A stretch of DNA of 64,000 nt from PALSA-693 sp963834725 (GTDB taxonomy: Bacteria > Actinomycetota > Acidimicrobiia > Acidimicrobiales > Palsa-688): NCBI GenBank assembly GCA_963834725.1, contig CAWICN010000001.1:3658001-3722000 (forward strand), in the 5' to 3' direction. The notes under the pieces are model-generated. The model was not told the DNA's origin and made no database searches. It saw only the letters and a program-made list of their open reading frames with translations. The stretch's first letter is position 1. Every line of letters starts with the position of its first letter. This document shows positions 49,824-58,595 of this stretch, piece after piece. The position numbers were made by a program, and so were the translations under genes.

Positions 49824-52442
49824 ATGCTGCTTCGGACGATGAAACGCGAGGCACGAGAGAGGGGCAGGGCGGCGTCTGGTTGGGCCAGCCGCATTCGCCG
49901 GCGCTCGAGCAGCGCGGCTGCATCCGCCGCGCCGGCTCGTGTGTGGATCTTGATTACCGGCCTGGGCGTGGTCGCGGGGTTGGCGTGGGCGCAGGCAGTT
50001 ACCGGTTATTCGCTGAAGGGCGTCCCGCAGCCGCTTCCCTGGCTGGCGGTCGCGGCCGCCATGGCTGGCGCCTCGCTACTCAACGTGACGTTCAGTCTGA
50101 GGGGGGATACCGTCACCCTCGGTCTGGCGGAAATCCCGCTGGTGGTGGGCGTGGTGTTCCTGAATCCAGTTGGACTCCTGCTCGCAGCCGTGGTGGCACA
50201 ACTGGTGGTCAGCCTCATCAAGCGGCGGCCCCCCTTCAAGACCGTCTTCAACGTCTTGAGCCTGTCGTGTGCCGCGGTCGCGGCGCTGGCCTCTTACCAC
50301 TGGGTGCTTGGGGGAAGCTCTCCGGTTTCGGTGCGAGGCTGGATCGCGTGCGCGGCGGCCGTGCTGGCTATCGACCTGGTGACTGATGTGACCGTGACCA
50401 CGGTGATAGCCGTCAGCGCCCGCCGCTGGGCGTGGGGTGAGTCGCTGACGAGCCTCCGGGCCTCTGTTACTTCCGTCCCCGTCTCGGTGGTCCTGGCCCT
50501 GACAGCGGTCAATGCCATCTGGGCGAACCGGATAGCCGGACTCCTGTTCGTGGGGTTGGGCGTGCTGGCGCTGGTCGGCCAACGCGCCATTACTGAGTTG
50601 CGGCGGCGGTACGCCAACCTGGAGCGGCTCTATCGGTTCGCCCAGCGCACGAGTGGTGTCTCGGAGGTCGACGATGTGGTGTGGTCGATCCTGAGTGAGG
50701 CCCGAGACGTAATGGGTTCGACCGTTGCCGAACTGGTCCTGCCGGACGCGGAGGGATGCCTCTGCTACACACTCGACGCCACCGATCGGCTGGCGTGCAC
50801 ACTCAGCCCCGAGCCGGGGCGTATCGAGCAGATCGTTCAAGCCAATAGCGCCGGTCTGGCGGCGTCGCACGAGGACTCGCGCCCGGATGTGGCGTCGGCC
50901 CTGGCACAGCGCGGCCTCCACAACGCCGTGGCTGCCCCTATCAGCTTCGGTGACGACCTTCGGGGCGTCATCATTGTCGGGAACCGCCAGGGAGCGGTCA
51001 CCTTCGATGCGGAGGATCTGCGCCTCTTCGAAGTGCTGGCTTCCCACAGCGGGGTAGCCATCCGGGGTGGCCGGCTGCTTGACCGTCTTCAGCGCGAGGT
51101 CACGGCCCGGGAGCACGAAGCGCTCCATGACAGCCTGACCGGTCTGGCGAACCGCAACTTCTTTGACCGCTACCTGCAAAATGCGCTGGCCGAGCGGTCC
51201 GTAGGCCGACTGGTGGCCGTCATGCTCATGGACCTCGACGGTTTCAAGGAAATCAACGACACCATGGGCCATCACATCGGTGACTGCGTGTTGCGCGAGG
51301 TGGCCACGCGCCTGATGGCCAGGATCGGCGAGCATGGGAAAGTCGCCCGTCTCGGCGGGGACGAGTTTGGGTTCGTGCTGCCGGATCTGCCGAATGTCGA
51401 GCGGGTCGGAGACCTGGGACAGGCGGTCCTGGCTCAGCTCGACCATCCGGTCACGGTGGATGGGATGGCTCTGGAACTGGGGGCGAGCCTCGGGGTGAGC
51501 ATCGCACCCGAACACGGGGAGGACCGTTCGGTCCTGCTTCGTCGGGCGGACGTGGCCATGTACACGGCCAAGACCGCCGGAGGTGGCATCGAGGTATACA
51601 ACCCCGTCGGCGACCGCCACAGCACCCGCCGATTGATCCTCGCGAACGAGTTGCACGGCGCCCTGCGCAACGACGCCATCGAGCTCTGGTACCAGCCTGT
51701 CGCCGAAGTGGCCACCGGAACCGTCATCGGCTGCGAAGCCCTTCTGCGCTGGAATCACTCGCACCACGGCTTCATTCCGCCGGAGGAGTTCATCCCGCTC
51801 GCCGAGCAGTCCGGGATGATCAGCGAGCTCACCTGGTGGGCGCTGGACTCTGCGCTGCGCCAAACTCGGGTCTGGCACGATCTGGGCTGGTCGCTGGGTG
51901 TGTCGGTCAACATCGCCGCACGCACCCTGCTCGAAGCCGATCTCCTGGACCGGCTGACCCGGATGGTCGCTGCCTCCGGCTTGGACGCGCAGTGGCTGAC
52001 CCTGGAGCTGACCGAGTCGTCGATCATGATGGATCCCGCCCGGTCCGGCAAGGCGCTGGCCGCCCTCCGTGACTTCGGGGTGCGGCTGGCCATCGACGAT
52101 TTCGGTACTGGCTACTCGTCGCTCACCCGGCTCAAGCAGCTGCCGATCCATGTCGTCAAGATCGACAAGTCGTTCGTGATGTCGATGAGCGTCGACGAGG
52201 GCGACCGGGCCATTGTGCACTCCACGATCGAACTGGCCCGCAATCTGGGCCATACCGTGGTGGCGGAGGGTGTCGAAGACCGGATTATCTGGGATCAGCT
52301 AACCGCGTTGCGCTGTGACTGGGCCCAGGGTTTTTATCTGGCTCGGCCCATGACAGCAGCGACCTTCGACGCGTGGTTCCGACAGCGCGGCCGGCGTCGC
52401 CTGTCGGTCGTCCCACCTCCGGACGAGGCCCGCGGCGCCTGA
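49824..52442 (+). CDS. Membrane GAF-GGDEF-EAL protein, cyclic-di-GMP enzyme
   Basis: 872 residues from ATG 49824 (ATG 49839 is possible). Seven or eight membrane helices at residues 38-255. A GAF-like domain spans about 265-415. The diguanylate-cyclase domain (425-595) has an intact LGGDEFG with DLDGFKEINDTMGHHIGD. The phosphodiesterase domain (610-860) has EALLRWNHSHHGFIPPEEFI, LELTESSIMMD, DDFGTGYSSLTRLKQLP, IDKSFV and VVAEGVED, all with acidic metal ligands kept. Both halves therefore look catalytically competent. No operon partner. The short 36-bp tandem repeats begin inside the last codons. Confidence 0.93.
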   Translation: MLLRTMKREARERGRAASGWASRIRRRSSSAAASAAPARVWILITGLGVVAGLAWAQAVTGYSLKGVPQPLPWLAVAAAMAGASLLNVTFSLRGDTVTLGLAEIPLVVGVVFLNPVGLLLAAVVAQLVVSLIKRRPPFKTVFNVLSLSCAAVAALASYHWVLGGSSPVSVRGWIACAAAVLAIDLVTDVTVTTVIAVSARRWAWGESLTSLRASVTSVPVSVVLALTAVNAIWANRIAGLLFVGLGVLALVGQRAITELRRRYANLERLYRFAQRTSGVSEVDDVVWSILSEARDVMGSTVAELVLPDAEGCLCYTLDATDRLACTLSPEPGRIEQIVQANSAGLAASHEDSRPDVASALAQRGLHNAVAAPISFGDDLRGVIIVGNRQGAVTFDAEDLRLFEVLASHSGVAIRGGRLLDRLQREVTAREHEALHDSLTGLANRNFFDRYLQNALAERSVGRLVAVMLMDLDGFKEINDTMGHHIGDCVLREVATRLMARIGEHGKVARLGGDEFGFVLPDLPNVERVGDLGQAVLAQLDHPVTVDGMALELGASLGVSIAPEHGEDRSVLLRRADVAMYTAKTAGGGIEVYNPVGDRHSTRRLILANELHGALRNDAIELWYQPVAEVATGTVIGCEALLRWNHSHHGFIPPEEFIPLAEQSGMISELTWWALDSALRQTRVWHDLGWSLGVSVNIAARTLLEADLLDRLTRMVAASGLDAQWLTLELTESSIMMDPARSGKALAALRDFGVRLAIDDFGTGYSSLTRLKQLPIHVVKIDKSFVMSMSVDEGDRAIVHSTIELARNLGHTVVAEGVEDRIIWDQLTALRCDWAQGFYLARPMTAATFDAWFRQRGRRRLSVVPPPDEARGA

Positions 52443-52542
52443 CAGCCGTCCTACCCGGACGAGGCCCGCGGCGCCTGACAGTGAGGGACCCGGACGGAGC
52501 GGGACCGAGCGAGCAGACCGAGCGAGCAGACCGAGCGAGCAG
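52419..52542. repeat. Two small tandem repeats after the GGDEF-EAL gene
   Basis: A 36-bp unit beginning CCGGACGAGGCCCGCGGCGC occurs at 52419-52454 and 52455-52490, the first copy holding the gene's stop codon. ACCGAGCGAGCAG then repeats three times at 52504-52516, 52517-52529 and 52530-52542. Confidence 0.85.
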
Positions 52543-52576
52543 GACGAGCCGAACGGTGTGTAGCGCGGGGCGGACG

Positions 52577-53968
52577 TCACGCGGAAGGCTCGGCGGTTCG
52601 TGCCGTCCACCAGGCCTCGAGACGCCGGGCCGCCTCGTCGGCCCCGAGCGGACCCTCCTCCAGTCGCAGTTCGAGCAGCCACGCCAGGGCCTCTCCCACG
52701 ACCGGACCCGGCTTGAGCCCCAGCCGGGACATCACCTGATTGCCATCCAGATCGGGTCGGATGGCCGCCAATTCCTCCTGGGCTCGCAAGTGTTCGATGC
52801 GGGCTTCGAGCTCGTCCATCCGGCGGGCCAGGGCCCGGGCCCGGGCCGCGTTGCGGGTGGTGCAATCGGCGCGGGTCAACTCGTTGAGCAACTCGAGCAG
52901 CGGACCGGCGTCGCGCACGTAGCGGCGGACGGCGCTATCGGTCCAGCCCAGACGGTAGGTATGAAAACGCAGGTGGAGGTCCACCAGGCGACTTACCGTC
53001 TCGACGTCGTCGCTGCTATAGCGAAGCGCCCTCATACGGTCACGGGTCATTCGGGCACCGACGACTTCGTGATGGTGGAAGGTGACGGTGCCGCCCGGCC
53101 CAAACGATCGGGTCTTCGGTTTGCCGACGTCATGGAATAGCGCGGCCAGGCGCAGGAGACGCACCGGCGGGGTGTTCTCCACCACCGCAATGGTGTGGGC
53201 CAGCACATCCTTATGGCGGTGAATGGGATCCTGCTCCACGGCGAGGGCGGGCAACTCGGGAAGGAATTCCTCTGCCAGCCCGGTGCGGACCAGGAACCAC
53301 AGGCCCTCTCCCGGGGCCTCGACCACCAAAAGCTTGTCGAGCTCGTCCCGGATCCGCTCGTCGGACACGATGTCCAGCCGCGACCTGAGGGTCATCACCG
53401 CCCCGGTCAGCGCAGGGTTGGGGACCAGCCCGTAGCCGGCGATGAACCGGGCCGCCCGCAGCATGCGTAACGGGTCGTCGATGAACGACTCCTCCGGCGC
53501 CAGCGGCGTCCGCAACCGATGGGCGGCCAGATCGCTGACCCCGTCGAAGGGATCGATCAGCGTCAAGTCCGGGAGTGACAGCGCCATGCTGTTGACGGTG
53601 AAATCGCGCCTCGAGAGGTCCGCTTCGACGACGTCAGCAAACTCGACCGCCGGCTTCCGGCTATCGGGTGAGTACGCCTCGGCGCGGTGAGTCGTGATCT
53701 CGACGCGTCGAGTACCGAGACGAAGGCCGATGGTCCCGAAACGCCGCCCCTGGTCCCACACCGCGTCGGCCCAACCGGTGACCAGAGCTTCGATGTCGTC
53801 AGGTCGGGCATCCGTGGTGAAATCGAGGTCGGCGTCATCGTCGAGTCGGCCCATCACTGCGTCACGCACTACGCCGCCGACCAGATAGAGGTGGAATCCC
53901 GCCGCCTGAAAACGGTCTGCGAGCGCGTTCGTCTCATCGACGAGTGGCTGTAGCCGGTCGGGGATCAC
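52577..53968 (-). CDS. pcnA: CCA tRNA nucleotidyltransferase
   Basis: 463 residues from GTG 53968. Adds or repairs the 3' CCA of tRNA; the tRNA-Ile in this window lacks an encoded CCA. GFHLYLVGGVVRDAVMGR and the metal ligands in DDDADLDFTT mark the nucleotidyltransferase head; RRDFTVNSMALSL, IDDPLRMLRAARF are the neck motifs. An HD domain follows, with HTIAVVENTP, LAALFHDVGKPKT. This is the gene annotated pcnA in mycobacteria (Rv3907c). Convergent with the GGDEF-EAL gene and divergent from the GNAT gene. Confidence 0.95.
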   Translation of the reverse strand: MIPDRLQPLVDETNALADRFQAAGFHLYLVGGVVRDAVMGRLDDDADLDFTTDARPDDIEALVTGWADAVWDQGRRFGTIGLRLGTRRVEITTHRAEAYSPDSRKPAVEFADVVEADLSRRDFTVNSMALSLPDLTLIDPFDGVSDLAAHRLRTPLAPEESFIDDPLRMLRAARFIAGYGLVPNPALTGAVMTLRSRLDIVSDERIRDELDKLLVVEAPGEGLWFLVRTGLAEEFLPELPALAVEQDPIHRHKDVLAHTIAVVENTPPVRLLRLAALFHDVGKPKTRSFGPGGTVTFHHHEVVGARMTRDRMRALRYSSDDVETVSRLVDLHLRFHTYRLGWTDSAVRRYVRDAGPLLELLNELTRADCTTRNAARARALARRMDELEARIEHLRAQEELAAIRPDLDGNQVMSRLGLKPGPVVGEALAWLLELRLEEGPLGADEAARRLEAWWTARTAEPSA

Positions 53969-54040
53969 GGACTTTCAGCGTACCGGCCGGCACCTCGAAC
54001 GACCGGCGGCTTTCTATGGTGCAGAACGCCCGGCGGTAGG

Positions 54041-54055
54041 GAGCGGTAGCGTCGT
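54041..54055 (+). promoter_or_regulatory. Possible -10 element shared with 13281-13295
   Basis: GAGCGGTAGCGTCGT, identical to the 15-mer at 13281. TAGCGT at 54047-54052 lies 10 bases before GTG 54063, consistent with a leaderless or near-leaderless transcript. Confidence 0.4.
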
Positions 54056-54062
54056 GGGCGCG

Positions 54063-54176
54063 GTGAGCGAGCACAAGGTGTCCCAACCGACGGGCCCGGG
54101 GCCAGGGTCCTGGGCAGGGCCGACCCCGGTGCGGCAGGCAGGCTTCAATCGACGCGTCGCGAGTTCGTCGCGGTGA
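54063..54176 (+). CDS. Possible 37-residue leader ORF coupled to the GNAT gene
   Basis: From GTG 54063 the frame reads VSEHKVSQPTGPGPGSWAGP and ends with TGA at 54174-54176, overlapping the GNAT GTG as GTGA. No ribosome site precedes it, but a TAGCGT box does. It is low-complexity (glycine, proline, arginine), so it may act only by bringing ribosomes to the next start. Confidence 0.3.
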   Translation: MSEHKVSQPTGPGPGSWAGPTPVRQAGFNRRVASSSR

Positions 54177-54892
54177 CCACGGCATCTGCGGAGGTGATTC
54201 GTTGGGGCCGCGAGCGGGCGCGGACGGGACGCTGGCGGGGGGACGAGGACGTGGCGCTCATCAATCCGATGCCCGACGCTCCCCCGCCTTCCGCCGAGTT
54301 TCTGCGCCGCTGTCTCGACACCCTGGCGGCTCGCGGGTATCACCGGGTGGTGACTGGTGCGCTGTCGCCCATCGAGCAGGCCGGGTTCCTGGCAGCGGGA
54401 TTCGGTGTCGAGCAACGGCTGCATCTGCTTGGCATCGATCTGACCGGTGAGCTGCCCCCGATCCCGCCCGGCTACCCGTTGCGCCGGGTCAGGCGTGGTC
54501 GCCGCCGGGAGGTCCTGGAGGTCGACGAGGCGGCCTTTCCTGTGTTCTGGCGATTCGATCCGGCCGGGTTGTCGGACGCGCTGCATGCCACACCGGCCCA
54601 TCGCTTCCGGGCCGCGATTGGTCCCGAGAACGCAATTGCCGGTTATGCCATCTGCGGTCGAGCCAGCGGGCGTGGGTTCGTGCAGCGGTTGGCGGTGAGC
54701 CCGGCGTATCAGCGAGGCGGCACCGGTCGCCGGCTGCTGCTCGACGGCCTCGACTGGATGCGGCGACGCGGCGTGGTGCGGGCGGTCGTCAACACGCAGG
54801 TCGGCAACGACGCGGCTCTGACCCTCTACACCAGGGTCGGCTTTCGGGAGGACCCGGCCGGGTTGTCGGTCCTGTCCGCCGGCCTGCAGTGA
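54173..54892 (+). CDS. GNAT-family N-acetyltransferase
   Basis: 239 residues from GTG 54173. The N-terminal half is a degenerate acetyltransferase-like module. The C-terminal GNAT domain has FVQRLAVSPAYQRGGTGRRLLLDGLDWMRRRG, where QRGGTG is the acetyl-CoA pyrophosphate loop, and VNTQVGNDAALTLYTRVGF, a typical strand 5-helix 4 motif. The two-module layout recalls MshD-like enzymes, but the substrate is not evident. Stop shares a base with the next start (TGATG), so it is coupled to DUF6049. In mycobacteria the equivalent position between pcnA and the DUF6049 gene holds mutT4. Confidence 0.8.
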   Translation: MTTASAEVIRWGRERARTGRWRGDEDVALINPMPDAPPPSAEFLRRCLDTLAARGYHRVVTGALSPIEQAGFLAAGFGVEQRLHLLGIDLTGELPPIPPGYPLRRVRRGRRREVLEVDEAAFPVFWRFDPAGLSDALHATPAHRFRAAIGPENAIAGYAICGRASGRGFVQRLAVSPAYQRGGTGRRLLLDGLDWMRRRGVVRAVVNTQVGNDAALTLYTRVGFREDPAGLSVLSAGLQ

Positions 54893-57462
54893 TGCCGTTC
54901 CGCCAGTCGGGTTCGGGTCTGTGGCGGTTCGCCGTAGCGCTGATCGTGACACTGGGGGCGCTCTGCGTGGTGCTCACCGGGCCGCTCGACGTGGCCTCGG
55001 CCCAGAAGAGTCCGGGGGGGACTGTTCAGCCCGGCCCGGGCCATACGGATCCGACGCCGGCGAGCAGCGTGCTTGCCGCCGGGCCCCAACCTGCCGTCGA
55101 CAGCATCAGAGTGCTCGGCCAGTCAGCATGGGTGTCGGACCGTCAGGACTACCACTTGCGCCTGGCGGTCCTCGCCAACGACCCCGCGCACGAGCAGCTC
55201 GACGTGGTGTTCTACAACCGCCTCACCACACGGACCGGATTCGACGAGGCGCTTTCGGGAAATGTTCACGGCTACTCCATCTACACCCTGAGACTACCGG
55301 TGTCGACTCTTCCGGCCGACCCGGCTGGTGGTGTCGATATCGACATCCCCGTCAATCCCGCCAACGAAGCGCCGGCCGGTGGCATACCGCCGTTTTACGC
55401 GGTCGCCGGCAGTGCCGTCTTTCCGGTTCAGATCGGGCTCGACAACAGCTCCGGGGTTGCGCAAGGTGCGCCCGTCAAGACATTCATGGTCTACGGCGAT
55501 GCGCCGCCAGTTTCTGGCCTGCCGAGGCTGTCGGTGTCGCTGGTTGTGCCAATCCATGCGGCGCCGCCCGTCGGGGACGATGGCCGGATCGGGGCACTGC
55601 CCAGGTCGCAATCGGTCCTGCTGGCAAAGCTCGTCGACACCCTGTGGGCCCATCGGGGCATCAGCTCGACCCTTGCGATCACCCCGGAGACGCTCGAGGC
55701 TCTCGACAGCACCAGGAGGTCTGATCTCGACCGATCCACGCTCGCCTACATCACCGCGATGGTCCGGGCTGGCAACGTCGAGGTGGTGCCCGCCACGTAT
55801 GCCACGGTGCCGCTGCGGGGATGGGACGCAGCTGGTCTCGATGCCGAGTTGAGCAATCAACTGGAGGCGGGCTCCTCGGTGTTGGCTGGACTGCTGGGGA
55901 AGGCGCCCTCGGCGACAACCTGGGTGGTCAACGGGTCGCTCGACAGCGCCGCACTGCGAACCCTCGAGTCCAGCGGGGCCACCCAGTTCATCGTGCCGGA
56001 TGCAGACCTCAGCGTCCTGCCGGCCGTGGCCGAGGAGACCACGTTCGCGTTCCCGACACGACTGGACGGGGCCGGCGGTCGAGCGGTCGTGGATGGCGCC
56101 GACGCCGGCCTTACCGCCGGTTTCTCCAACCCGGGGGAGCCGGTCCTGGCAGCCAGTCAGCTGCTCGCCGAAATGGCGATGATCCAGCTGGAGCAACCTG
56201 GCAAGACGCGCGCTGTATCGGTGCTCGCGCCGCCAGGCTGGTCGGCGAATGCCACTTTTGTCGACACCCTGCTGGTCGGTTTGCAGGGGAATCCTTTGCT
56301 CGGCGCGGTCACCGCTTCCGGGCTCTTCCAGGCGGTTCCGGTCTTCCCGCTGCATCGTTCGCTGGTGGCCCCGCCACCGGCCGACACCGGGGAATCGGGC
56401 GAACAAGGTACAGCCGGGTTGACCGGGTTGTCAGCGCCTGCGACCGCGGCGACCGGACCCGTCGGGAGCGGTGCGATCGGAACCGGGTTGCCGGCCACGG
56501 CCGCGGGAGGGACCGGGAGTACCGCACCAATCGGGCCGGCGGAGACGGGCGGGGCTGCGCCGAGTGGATCGGTCACGCCAGTCGCAGCAGGGGTCACCGG
56601 GGATATCGGCGCCGAGCTCGGCCCGGACGTTTCGAGCATCATGTCGGTGCGCCGCGGCCTGGCCGGGATGGTGGCCGTCCTTCCGCAGCAGGCCAAGCAG
56701 GTCGTGGTCCTCAACAAGGAACTGCTGACCGCGGAGTCGACCGACCTCACCGAAGCACAGCGCCAGGGTCTCCTCACCCAGATACAGGCCGCCATCACCA
56801 AGGTCACCAGTCTTTTCACCCTGCCGCGCTCGTCATCGATCACGTTGACATCGACCAGGGGTGCGATCCCCTTGACCGTGCTGTCAACGGCGTCCGTGCA
56901 CGCCCGGGTGCAGTTGCGGCTCAGCAGCGAGCGGCTCATTTTCCACGCCTTCTCACCGCCGAACGGAAGCTGCACGGTTCCGACGTCCACAAGTGAGGTC
57001 TGCGAACTGACCTTGACGACGCAAAACACGACCCTCAAGGTTCCGGTCGAAGCGCGGGCCTCCGGGGTGTTCCCAGTCGACGTCTCGCTGTGGACACCGG
57101 ATGGCTCAGAGCTCATCGCACAAGGCCGGGATACCATCCGCAGCACTGCCGTATCTGGCGTCGGCGTGATCCTGATCCTCGTGGCCATCATCTCGCTCGG
57201 GATCTGGTGGGTCCGCGATCTTCGGCACGGCCGCCGAGCCGGCCAACTCGTTCCTGCTCCGGTCGATGACGCTCCCGACCAGGACAGCGAGGAAGAGCCG
57301 GGCGATGCGATCGTCAGCCCGGTTCCTGAGGCCCGGAGCCAGGTCCACGATGGCGGGTTGCCCGTTGCAGCCGACCTGCCAGACCCGGAGACGATGGTGC
57401 GTCAGATCTTTTCGGCACCGACTCCGGAGTATGGGGATCAGGCATCGGGGACGCTCTCGTGA
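54892..57462 (+). CDS. DUF6049 secreted/membrane-anchored protein
   Basis: 856 residues from ATG 54892. An N-terminal signal segment (FAVALIVTLGALCVVLTGPL) with an AxA-like site near residue 40 is followed by a large extracellular part. A low-complexity Gly/Thr/Ala region covers residues 500-570. A C-terminal membrane helix (GVGVILILVAIISLGIWWV, about 760-780) precedes a cytoplasmic tail. The organisation and gene position match Rv3909 of M. tuberculosis, a conserved actinobacterial envelope protein of unknown function that normally lies immediately before murJ. No murJ follows here. Confidence 0.8.
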   Translation: MPFRQSGSGLWRFAVALIVTLGALCVVLTGPLDVASAQKSPGGTVQPGPGHTDPTPASSVLAAGPQPAVDSIRVLGQSAWVSDRQDYHLRLAVLANDPAHEQLDVVFYNRLTTRTGFDEALSGNVHGYSIYTLRLPVSTLPADPAGGVDIDIPVNPANEAPAGGIPPFYAVAGSAVFPVQIGLDNSSGVAQGAPVKTFMVYGDAPPVSGLPRLSVSLVVPIHAAPPVGDDGRIGALPRSQSVLLAKLVDTLWAHRGISSTLAITPETLEALDSTRRSDLDRSTLAYITAMVRAGNVEVVPATYATVPLRGWDAAGLDAELSNQLEAGSSVLAGLLGKAPSATTWVVNGSLDSAALRTLESSGATQFIVPDADLSVLPAVAEETTFAFPTRLDGAGGRAVVDGADAGLTAGFSNPGEPVLAASQLLAEMAMIQLEQPGKTRAVSVLAPPGWSANATFVDTLLVGLQGNPLLGAVTASGLFQAVPVFPLHRSLVAPPPADTGESGEQGTAGLTGLSAPATAATGPVGSGAIGTGLPATAAGGTGSTAPIGPAETGGAAPSGSVTPVAAGVTGDIGAELGPDVSSIMSVRRGLAGMVAVLPQQAKQVVVLNKELLTAESTDLTEAQRQGLLTQIQAAITKVTSLFTLPRSSSITLTSTRGAIPLTVLSTASVHARVQLRLSSERLIFHAFSPPNGSCTVPTSTSEVCELTLTTQNTTLKVPVEARASGVFPVDVSLWTPDGSELIAQGRDTIRSTAVSGVGVILILVAIISLGIWWVRDLRHGRRAGQLVPAPVDDAPDQDSEEEPGDAIVSPVPEARSQVHDGGLPVAADLPDPETMVRQIFSAPTPEYGDQASGTLS

Positions 57463-57550
57463 CCGCTTGTCACCATCGGTCGACTCCGGTGGTCCAATCG
57501 CCGATCGACCAATCCGGAGCCGGCCCATTACCCGGCTTCAAGGGGGACAA

Positions 57551-58396
57551 ATGCCTGGCATCCGTGTGGTGACCGACAGCGCCTGTGACCTGCCGGACGA
57601 TCTCCTGGCTGAGTTCGGGATCGGTTTGGTATCGCTCCGGATCAGGTTCGGAGCAGAGGAGCTGGTGGATCGGACCGAGCTCTCGACAAAGGAATTCTGG
57701 TCGCGGTGCCGGCGGTTTGACGGTATACCAGAAACCTCGGCTCCTTCGCCGGGGCAGTTCCAGGCGGCGTTCGAAGCAATGGCGGCGGAGGGCGCGAACG
57801 GGGTGGTATGTGTGAATCTGTCGTCGAGGCTTTCCGCCACGATCGAGGCCGCCCGTCAAGGGGCGAAAGCGGTGGAGGGATCGATTCCGGTGCGGGTGGT
57901 CGATTCGCTGAGCGTGACCCTCGGAGAGGGGCTCGTGACGATCGAGGCCGCCCAATCGGCCGGGGAGGGTGGGAATCTTGAGGACGTCGCTGCCGCGGCC
58001 GAGCGAGCCGTAAGACGCTTGCGCGTGTACGGCGCGATCGACACCCTGGAATACCTCAGGAAGGGCGGTCGCATCGGGGGGGCCCAGGCGATGGTGGGCT
58101 CCCTCCTTTCCATTAAACCGGTGATCCAGGTGACCAATGGTGTGGTGGAAGAGGAGTCCAAGCAGCGAACTCGGGGACGAGCCCTCCGGTACCTCGCCGG
58201 CAAACTCCGCGACGCCGGTCCGCTCGACCGGGCGGCCGCGTGCGGTGCTGACGCCCCCGACATGGGCGAGTTCCTCAAGCTGCTCGAAGGAGTGCCATCC
58301 GCGAGGAAAATGCTGGTGGGCGAGATCGGGCCGGTGATCGGAACCCACACCGGGCCGGGCACGGTCGGGGTGGCCTGGTTGAGCTCGGAGCCCTAA
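57551..58396 (+). CDS. DegV family fatty-acid-binding protein
   Basis: 281 residues from ATG 57551, behind AGGGGG. MPGIRVVTDSACDLPDDLLA opens the family's first domain. TSAPSPGQFQAAFE, VNLSSRLSATIEAARQGA and VVDSLSVTLGEGLV are the ligand-pocket blocks, and LEYLRKGGRIGGAQAMVGSLLSIKPV is the DegV signature. DegV/FakB proteins carry a fatty acid; FakB partners with the kinase FakA, which is not visible here. No operon partner is certain; the Ser/Thr kinase gene follows after 199 bp. Confidence 0.92.
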   Translation: MPGIRVVTDSACDLPDDLLAEFGIGLVSLRIRFGAEELVDRTELSTKEFWSRCRRFDGIPETSAPSPGQFQAAFEAMAAEGANGVVCVNLSSRLSATIEAARQGAKAVEGSIPVRVVDSLSVTLGEGLVTIEAAQSAGEGGNLEDVAAAAERAVRRLRVYGAIDTLEYLRKGGRIGGAQAMVGSLLSIKPVIQVTNGVVEEESKQRTRGRALRYLAGKLRDAGPLDRAAACGADAPDMGEFLKLLEGVPSARKMLVGEIGPVIGTHTGPGTVGVAWLSSEP

Positions 58397-58595
58397 TGAG
58401 CGCGTCCCGTCCCCAGTCGCGCGCCAGCAGGCACCCGCGCCGCCGCTCGCATGAGTGCGATAGCAGCTACCTCGGCTGGTGCGATGCTCCTGCCGACGGT
58501 GTCCCCGCCGCGAGTACCACCAAGGGGTTCAACGGGCCAGATAAACCGGTCCGATGACGAGGCCGCCCCCGCGGCCCGGGGTAGCCTGAGGGGTC

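Noticed and set aside
50076..52253. 725-codon minus-strand frame opposite the GGDEF-EAL gene
   Set aside because: Shadow caused by high GC; no recognisable domain.
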